From the NCBI GenBank assembly GCA_002293065.1, contig DBCN01000147.1, forward strand, positions 4,989 through 16,171: a stretch of 11,183 nucleotides of DNA, read 5' to 3'. This DNA comes from Opitutia bacterium UBA957 (GTDB lineage: Bacteria > Verrucomicrobiota > Verrucomicrobiia > Opitutales > UBA953). The notes beneath the pieces are model-generated. The model had not been told where the DNA came from, did no database searches, and saw only the letters and a list, made by a program, of their open reading frames with translations. Shown here piece by piece: positions 6,386-11,183 of the stretch. The translations under genes were made by a program, and so were the position numbers. Position 1 is the first letter of the stretch. Each line of letters opens with the position of its first letter.

Positions 6386-8515
6386 TTGCCGCCCGACCCC
6401 TCCCATCCCGCCCCCCCTGACCCTTTGCGCCAGCGCTTAGGCGGCTTAGTCGCTGAATCTACCCGCTTGCGGCACGCGGGGCTTGACCTCCGGAAACTCG
6501 ACGACGCCCGGCGGCGACCCGCACCCCAATCCACTGATCGGGCCAGGCTAGAACTCGCCGAACTCCTCCAAGCGGCCGAGCAGGAGGCCTCCCAGCTGAC
6601 GGGCGCCTGGCTCGTGACGGCTTGCTCGACAGCCACGATCCGCCAAACCGAGGCCGCTTTCGCCCACGCGGAGGCAAGGGGTTCTCTGCCCGCTACGCCC
6701 GATGGCGAGCACCCGGGACTGATTACGTTAAGGTTTGAAGGACAAGAGGATGCAGAAAACAACTCTGCCCATGCCCTCCGGTTGGCTTGCTCGGAAACAG
6801 AGACCTTCGTGCTCCACGCCACGGCCGCCGAGGGCAACCAAGGGGCCCCCGGCTTGCGGGCCGAACGGGTCGACTGCCTGCGCGACCCCCTCCTCCTGAT
6901 CCTCCGACCGACCCCGGGGCCGGACAGCGAAGCCCTGCTTACTAAGATAACCAACGGTGAGACGGTCTCCCTGGCCGCCCGCCCCGCCCGCCACCCCGCC
7001 CTCCGACGGGTCACCGCCCTCAAGCGGCTGCTCCAGCGCTGGGAGGCGAGCCACCTCCCCCTCCTCAACCTCTTCAACCCAGAGGCCAAGAGCTGGGGGG
7101 ACGCCCAAGCCCTCAACGTCGGCGAGGAAGCCTCCGCTTGGCTCTTGCTCGCCCCCGGCGAGGCCAGCGCCCGCGAATTCGTCCGCAAGGCCATCGGCTC
7201 CCCTGACTTCGCCCTGCTCGAAGCCGCCGCCGGCCCCGCCCGCGTCCGGGCCACCGCCGAACTCATCCTGCAATGCCTGCGGCGCGGGCAACGCGTGCTC
7301 CTGACGGCCACGGACAGCCCCGAACTGGAAGCGGTCCTCGCCGCCACGCAGACGCATCCTGATGGCGCGCACCTCACCGCCCCGCTCCGGCTCTTGGCGC
7401 CCGGCGAAGGGGCGACCACGAAATTCCAACCACACGTCCTCGAATCGCAGGTGGCCCGCTTGCGGCAGGTCGGCCCGGTGATGTTGAAACGCGACGAGGC
7501 CGAACGCGTCGCGGTCGCCGCGGCGAACCTGACCTACGGCACGAACGCCGGCCTAGCGCAGCATCCCGCGCTCCGGCCGGCGGCTTTGGCGCACGACGCC
7601 GCAGGCTACGATCAACTGATCGTGCTCTCCGCCGAGACTTTGACGTTCGCCGATTTCTTGCCGCTCGCGGTGCACGCCGCGAAATGGACGCTCCTCGGCA
7701 CCGCCGCCGGGCAACCGACTTCGCCTGCTCGTCTCGAACTGGCGGCGCTCGTCGCCGCCGAAGCGACGCAAGCCGGCCGCTTCGCGGAACTGCAGGCCGA
7801 GCTCGCCTACAAGGCGTGCGTCGGCAAGGACGGCTCCGCCGATGATGAAGATGCGGAACTGGCCGATGCCTACGGACGACGCAAAGTGCTGCTGGTGCTC
7901 GAGACGCCCGGTGACGAAGCCCGCGCGCTCGCCGCGGCGGTCCAACACCTCCGCCAACGGCAACTGACGGTCGCCGTCTGCCCGGCGGCCGAGGCCACCG
8001 CCGACGCTTGGGCCGCGCCCGCGCCGGAGCTCAACGTCATCGTGACGACGCGCGGCTGCATCGAACAGACCGACCTGCTCGCCCGCTTGTCGACGGACTT
8101 CCGCCTCGTCGTGACGGATGCGCCCAGCGCGCTCTTCGCCGCTTTGGCCGCGCGCATGAAGGCGCCCAAGACCCGCGGGCGCGCGGCGAAACCCCGTCCC
8201 GTGATCTTGCTCAGCTGGTCGCTTCGGACCGCGGCGAACCTCCGCGGCCTCCACGACCGTCGCGCCGACGAGGCGGCCCGCGGCGAGTTCGCCCGCGCCC
8301 TGCTGCTCGACCTGCGTTGCATCTTCCCCTTCGAGAAACCGCTCTGGGAACCGCGCGCGTTGCTCACGCTCATGGAGCGCACGCTGCCCTCGGTGTTCAC
8401 CGTCCTCCACGACGGCGTGCAAGCGGACACCGGCACGGGCCGCTCCGAGCTGGTCTACCATTCCGGCCTGCCCCGCGGTAGCAGCCTCCACTCCCGCCAG
8501 GAGGTGCAGCGATGA
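6386..8515 (+). CDS. Degenerate (pseudo-)SF1 helicase-like protein, COG1112/UPF1-like first RecA domain only
   Basis: 709 aa if the TTG at 6386 is the start. No in-frame ATG or GTG lies between the stop at 6335 and V77, and no good Shine-Dalgarno is visible, so the start is uncertain. Residues 1-75 are polar, helix-prone and possibly coiled. Residues about 220-320 follow the SF1 helicase pattern closely: PLLNLF (225-230), EFVRKAIGSPDFALLE (264-279), then a 12-residue stretch where the family has GPPGSGKT, then ELILQ...RGQRVLLTA (292-308). With equal spacing, the Walker A Lys and Thr are Arg286 and Val287. NLTYGTNAGLAQHP (381-394) matches the NLVCGTTIGIxQHP segment I recall. Walker B VDEAS is VLSAE (413-417) and motif III GD is Gly438-Thr439. 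LPSVFTVLHDGV (667-678) and SGLP (693-696) match the region before motif IV, but the protein ends before QHRMHP, so motifs IV-VI are absent. It should not hydrolyse ATP. The ORF is intact, and its stop overlaps the next start (ATGA). The family match is from memory of consensus motifs. Confidence 0.85.
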   Translation: MPPDPSHPAPPDPLRQRLGGLVAESTRLRHAGLDLRKLDDARRRPAPQSTDRARLELAELLQAAEQEASQLTGAWLVTACSTATIRQTEAAFAHAEARGSLPATPDGEHPGLITLRFEGQEDAENNSAHALRLACSETETFVLHATAAEGNQGAPGLRAERVDCLRDPLLLILRPTPGPDSEALLTKITNGETVSLAARPARHPALRRVTALKRLLQRWEASHLPLLNLFNPEAKSWGDAQALNVGEEASAWLLLAPGEASAREFVRKAIGSPDFALLEAAAGPARVRATAELILQCLRRGQRVLLTATDSPELEAVLAATQTHPDGAHLTAPLRLLAPGEGATTKFQPHVLESQVARLRQVGPVMLKRDEAERVAVAAANLTYGTNAGLAQHPALRPAALAHDAAGYDQLIVLSAETLTFADFLPLAVHAAKWTLLGTAAGQPTSPARLELAALVAAEATQAGRFAELQAELAYKACVGKDGSADDEDAELADAYGRRKVLLVLETPGDEARALAAAVQHLRQRQLTVAVCPAAEATADAWAAPAPELNVIVTTRGCIEQTDLLARLSTDFRLVVTDAPSALFAALAARMKAPKTRGRAAKPRPVILLSWSLRTAANLRGLHDRRADEAARGEFARALLLDLRCIFPFEKPLWEPRALLTLMERTLPSVFTVLHDGVQADTGTGRSELVYHSGLPRGSSLHSRQEVQR
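8499..8506 (+). promoter_or_regulatory. Strong ribosome-binding site for gene 2
   Basis: AGGAGGTG ends 5 bases before the ATG at 8512 (7 bases from the end of AGGAGG). It fixes this ATG as the start and sits inside the end of gene 1, where it also encodes part of the last residues, so gene 2 can be translated by re-initiation or independently. Confidence 0.85.
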
Positions 8516-9678
8516 GCGTGCGCCTACCCACCTTGCGCCTCCGCCGCACCCTCACGGTCCGGTGGCTGGAGACGATGGCCATCGTGCAGGTGCCTTCGGC
8601 CCAGACCGAATGGCTCCCGTTGTTGCGGCTCGCCGGCGAACGGGCTCAGCAGGCGCGACCGCTGACGCCCGAGGATGTTTCGCTCCACTTGTTGCCGCTC
8701 TCCGTCGCGGCCGCGCGGACCTGGCTCGAGCACGGCGTCCGCCAAGGCATGCTGACCGCGACCGGCACGGAAGCGCATCCCGCGTATGCGCTCAGCGCCC
8801 TGGGAGCGGCGGTCGCCCCGCTCGGGTTGTCCACCGAAGCCAAGCAAGGGTTGTTCCGCTTCGCGATCACCGACGAACCCCTGCTCGGCGGCCATCCGGT
8901 GCTCCACCTCGAAGAACGTCGCGAACCCAGCAGCGGCGAAGCGGTCCCGCTCGAAGTCCCGCTGACCACCGCGCCCGGTGAGTGCGGCCATTCGCTGCTG
9001 CAACCCAAGTCCCCGTTCGTCATCCAACGCACCGCCGACCTGGTCCGCAGCCTACCGATGCAGCAGGAGCTGACCATCGAACTCGAACTCGCGCCCGACC
9101 ACCCGGGCCCCTTCCGGATTCGCCTCTTTGCGGAACGCAAGGAAGGCAAGGGCGAGAAGTCTCCGCCCGCCGTGGACGTGCGCCTCACTTCCCCGCTGCA
9201 ACGTCGCCCCGACCAGAGCTACGCCGACCTCCTCGCGCTCGTGCTCTCGGCGGGCGCCGCCCCGCGCGAACTGTCGGCCGGCCTCTCCGTGCCGTTCGCG
9301 GCTTTGCCGACCGAAGCGCGGCTGAACTTCCGGCTGCGCCACGCGAAGGCCTTCACGGCGCACCTCCGCGTGCCCGGGCAGTTCGACCTCGGGGTCTTCG
9401 AAGTCGAACCGATCGAGATCGCGCTCGTCCCGCGCGCGGAAGACGTCGAGGCGTGGGGCTTGTGGCTGCAGGTGCGCGCGTTGGGCGGCGAACGCACGCC
9501 CGCGGCGGCGGCCAAGGCCGGCGAAGCCGCGCGACAGAAAATCCCGGGCTATCGTCCGCGCTCCTTGCACGAACTCGCGGCGGCCCTCGCCCAACAACCC
9601 TCCAGCGGACCCACAGACGGTAGTCGGGCCGCGTTGCTGGAAGCTTACGACCTCCTGCTCTGGGAGGACGCGCCATGA
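8512..9678 (+). CDS. Unrecognised 388-aa protein with N-terminal winged-helix-like segment; middle gene of operon
   Basis: The start at 8512 is fixed by a strong Shine-Dalgarno and a 4-base ATGA overlap with gene 1. Residues about 50-105 (LTPEDVSLHLLPLS, AARTWLEHGVRQGMLT, then YALSALGAAV) have the helix-turn-helix-wing rhythm of MarR/ArsR-type winged helices: an L-T-x-E-[DE]-[VI] opening, a recognition-helix-like stretch, a G-[ML]-L turn and a Y-x-L-[ST]-x-x-G end. The remainder (about 110-330) alternates hydrophobic and charged residues in predicted beta-strands (for example LTIELELAP and FRIRLFAERK); I do not recognise a family. The C-terminus (SLHELAAALA, then RAALLEAYDLLLWEDAP) is helical. 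There is no signal peptide or membrane segment, so it is likely cytoplasmic. Its position between a helicase-like and a PLD-like protein suggests a DNA-binding adaptor or an autoregulator; that is inference. Confidence 0.85.
   Translation: MSVRLPTLRLRRTLTVRWLETMAIVQVPSAQTEWLPLLRLAGERAQQARPLTPEDVSLHLLPLSVAAARTWLEHGVRQGMLTATGTEAHPAYALSALGAAVAPLGLSTEAKQGLFRFAITDEPLLGGHPVLHLEERREPSSGEAVPLEVPLTTAPGECGHSLLQPKSPFVIQRTADLVRSLPMQQELTIELELAPDHPGPFRIRLFAERKEGKGEKSPPAVDVRLTSPLQRRPDQSYADLLALVLSAGAAPRELSAGLSVPFAALPTEARLNFRLRHAKAFTAHLRVPGQFDLGVFEVEPIEIALVPRAEDVEAWGLWLQVRALGGERTPAAAAKAGEAARQKIPGYRPRSLHELAAALAQQPSSGPTDGSRAALLEAYDLLLWEDAP
9662..9668 (+). promoter_or_regulatory. Ribosome-binding site for gene 3
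   Basis: GGGAGGA ends 6 bases before the ATG at 9675, inside the last codons of gene 2. Together with the ATGA overlap it supports translational coupling and this start. Confidence 0.8.
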
Positions 9679-11168
9679 GCATCCCTCCGCTCACCCGCGT
9701 TTCGGAACCCTTCCGCTACCACGAGCGCGTGGTCGGCGATGTCTGGCTGCGCCGTGAGGGGGAAGTGCCCGCCGCTCCCGAAGGCCCGCACGTGTTCACG
9801 CAACGCGCCGCTTGGCTGAACGCCTGGATCGCCGCCATCGGCAGCGCCCAGACGACGGTGCACCTGGCGCTGCCGACGCTCACGCACGCGGCGCTCGTGG
9901 CTGCCCTCGTGCAAGCGGCCAAGCAACGGCAGGTCCGCGTCTACATCATCACGACCGAAGGCCAAGGGCCCGAGCTGAAGCCGGATGAGAAGAAAGTACA
10001 TCTAGCGGCGCTCGATTCCTTGGCGGCCGCGGGCGCGACGTTGCAAAGCACGACGACTTTCCATCCGACGATGCTGCTCGTCGATGCGGCCACCCCGACT
10101 CCGCGCGCGTTCTTGGAGTCCGGCGAGGGCCTGTGCGTCGACGAACCGACGTTGGCTCCGAACCTCCAACGGCTCTTCGCGCTCGGTTGGTGGCGGCATG
10201 GCGTGAACCGCCTCTCCCGCGCGGGGGCCGGCAAGGCCGAGCAGCCCGCGACCTTCCCGGCGCAGCGCGTGATCGCCGGAGTGCCCATCGACGTCCGTCC
10301 CATCGTCAAGCCACCCGCCAAGCCCGTGGCGCGCCTGGAAGTCGCGGACGCCCGTGCCGCGTTCATCGTGGGTGCGAAAGCCGAGCTCTGGGCGACGCTG
10401 GCGTCGCTCGACGCCGACCCTGCCCTACTCGCGCAACTGCTCGAGAAAGCCAAGGACCCCGCGTGCGATGTCCGCGTACTCCTATCGGCGCGCTCCACGC
10501 AGGTGGAAACCTTACGCAAGCTCCTCGCCGCGGGGGTGAAAGTCCGCGTCGCCGCCGGCCATCCTCACCTCCTCGCCGATGGGCGCGCTTGGATTGTGGG
10601 TGGACACAAATATGGCCGCGAGCCCGTGAATGGACTCGCCTGTGCGGCCATCCTCCCGGGACCCGCGGGCGCCGACTTGCACGCGCGCTTTGCCCAGCGC
10701 TGGGAGACGGCGGAGCTCACGCTCGCTGCCCAGGCTAAGCTCGGCGAAATCCGCACGCCTTACTTGGCGATCACGGCACCGGAGGCCGCCACGTGGTTGC
10801 CCGCGCCGGTCGCCAAGAAGCACATCGTGCTGGCCACCCCTTGGACGGCCAATTCGGCGGCGGACCTGACGGATAGTGCGGCGCACCGCGAAGCCAAGGA
10901 TGACCCGAGCTGCAATGCGCTCGAGTTGACCTACGCCTGGCAAGTCATCCCACCCAAACTGCCGGCCGACGCCAAGGAAGACTTCAAGCTCGGCCCGGAA
11001 CCGACCGTCAAAGGCGCCGAGCGCACCAAGACCCCTTACAGCCCGCGTCGATTCCTGCGCGGCAAGGAAGTCTTCGTCCTCATCGACCGCACGGACCCCG
11101 ACCGACTCGCCGAATTCCGCGCCCTCGAACGCCAGACCAAAGTCCGCGCCGTCATCGCGCGGGATTGA
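9675..11168 (+). CDS. Degenerate phospholipase D-like protein, both HKD motifs lacking lysine
   Basis: 497 aa, cytoplasmic (no signal peptide). Two PLD-like lobes can be seen. Lobe 1 (about 45-175): an A-W-I-A-A-I-G-S-A-Q-T-T-V-H-L-A-L-P opening, then ALVQAAKQRQVRVYII and AAGATLQ, then H130-P-T132-M-L-L-V-D137, where PLD enzymes have H-x-K-x(4)-D; FLESG (147-151) replaces the following G-S-x-N. Lobe 2 (about 225-345): CDVRVLL, LRKLLAAGVKVRVAAG, then H296-P-H298-L-L-A-D302 and WIVGG (306-310). His and Asp remain in both motifs, but the Lys is Thr in the first and His in the second, and the second H-D spacing is one residue short. Normal PLD phosphodiesterase chemistry is therefore doubtful. 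Residues 350-497 form a C-terminal region I do not recognise, with HIVLATPW (383-390) and EVFVLIDRTDP (465-475) as likely buried strands. The start overlaps gene 2 (ATGA). PLD membership is fairly likely; function unknown. Confidence 0.85.
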   Translation: MSIPPLTRVSEPFRYHERVVGDVWLRREGEVPAAPEGPHVFTQRAAWLNAWIAAIGSAQTTVHLALPTLTHAALVAALVQAAKQRQVRVYIITTEGQGPELKPDEKKVHLAALDSLAAAGATLQSTTTFHPTMLLVDAATPTPRAFLESGEGLCVDEPTLAPNLQRLFALGWWRHGVNRLSRAGAGKAEQPATFPAQRVIAGVPIDVRPIVKPPAKPVARLEVADARAAFIVGAKAELWATLASLDADPALLAQLLEKAKDPACDVRVLLSARSTQVETLRKLLAAGVKVRVAAGHPHLLADGRAWIVGGHKYGREPVNGLACAAILPGPAGADLHARFAQRWETAELTLAAQAKLGEIRTPYLAITAPEAATWLPAPVAKKHIVLATPWTANSAADLTDSAAHREAKDDPSCNALELTYAWQVIPPKLPADAKEDFKLGPEPTVKGAERTKTPYSPRRFLRGKEVFVLIDRTDPDRLAEFRALERQTKVRAVIARD

Positions 11169-11169
11169 C

Positions 11170-11183
11170 CTACTTCTTCTTCA
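11170..11183 (-). CDS. Possible 3' end of a converging minus-strand gene (…KKK stop)
   Basis: The reverse strand reads AAG AAG AAG TAG ending at 11170, one base after the stop of gene 3. Lys-rich C-terminal tails of this kind are common. Only three codons are visible, so this is a weak pointer to a convergent neighbour and no more. Confidence 0.2.

Noticed and set aside
6364..7419. 351-codon minus-strand frame opposite gene 1
   Set aside because: The product is R/S/A-rich without motifs, whereas the plus strand carries collinear SF1 helicase segments and is coupled to downstream genes.
7553..8491. 312-codon minus-strand frame opposite gene 1
   Set aside because: G/R/E-rich shadow in high-GC DNA; the plus frame is continuous and helicase-like through this stretch.
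6386..11168. DISARM (drmA-drmB-drmC) or an active Mokosh system
   Set aside because: No DUF1998-like protein, no kinase domain, and the helicase and PLD active-site residues are missing; only a general helicase-plus-PLD resemblance remains.
1..11183. CRISPR arrays, tRNA or rRNA genes, insertion sequences
   Set aside because: No regularly spaced short direct repeats with unique spacers, no tRNA- or rRNA-like sequence, and no transposase or terminal inverted repeats were seen.

Overview
The window is GC-rich DNA (I estimate the mid-60s % GC by eye) with strong G/C third-position bias. It appears to come from a Gram-negative bacterium, most likely Verrucomicrobiota, perhaps Opitutaceae-like. 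That guess rests on a very large secreted protein built from autotransporter-associated beta-strand (PATR) repeats, which are abundant in that group, and on composition. No rRNA or marker gene is present to confirm it.

Layout: (1) Positions 1-5903, minus strand, hold one uninterrupted gene whose 3' end lies beyond the left edge. It has at least 1967 codons and encodes an exported PATR-repeat protein with a signal peptide, nine recognisable 31-residue PATR units, three about 90-residue modules and a tandem pair of about 140-residue repeats. I read many stretches of this frame codon by codon from position 3 to 5903 and found no stop. The very long plus-strand open frame opposite it (201-4544) is a codon-aligned shadow. 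(2) Positions 5904-6385 form a divergent intergenic region, more AT-rich than its surroundings and rich in dyad symmetry. It holds a 24-bp near-perfect palindrome, seven GGATA/TATCC pentamers within about 160 bp, a GC hairpin and a possible -10 box. (3) Positions 6386-11168, plus strand, hold three genes joined by two ATGA stop/start overlaps, each downstream gene having a strong Shine-Dalgarno sequence. (4) The last 14 bases may contain the 3' end of a converging minus-strand gene.

The three-gene operon is the main point of interest. Gene 1 (709 aa) aligns without gaps, around its nucleotide-binding region, with my memory of superfamily-1 (COG1112/UPF1-DNA2-like) helicases. However, its Walker A lysine position is Arg, its Walker B DE pair is Leu-Ser, its motif III GD is Gly-Thr, and the protein stops just before the QHRMHP motif that opens the second half of the helicase core. 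Gene 3 (497 aa) has the two-lobed look of a phospholipase D (PLD) nuclease, but both HxK(x)4D motifs lack the lysine. Gene 2 (388 aa) starts with a winged-helix-like segment followed by a region I do not recognise. The architecture of a helicase/PLD defence-type module therefore appears to be kept in intact, translationally coupled genes while both catalytic centres have been erased. I infer a non-catalytic scaffold, sensor or regulatory complex, or a divergent subunit set working with active enzymes outside the window. The function is unknown.
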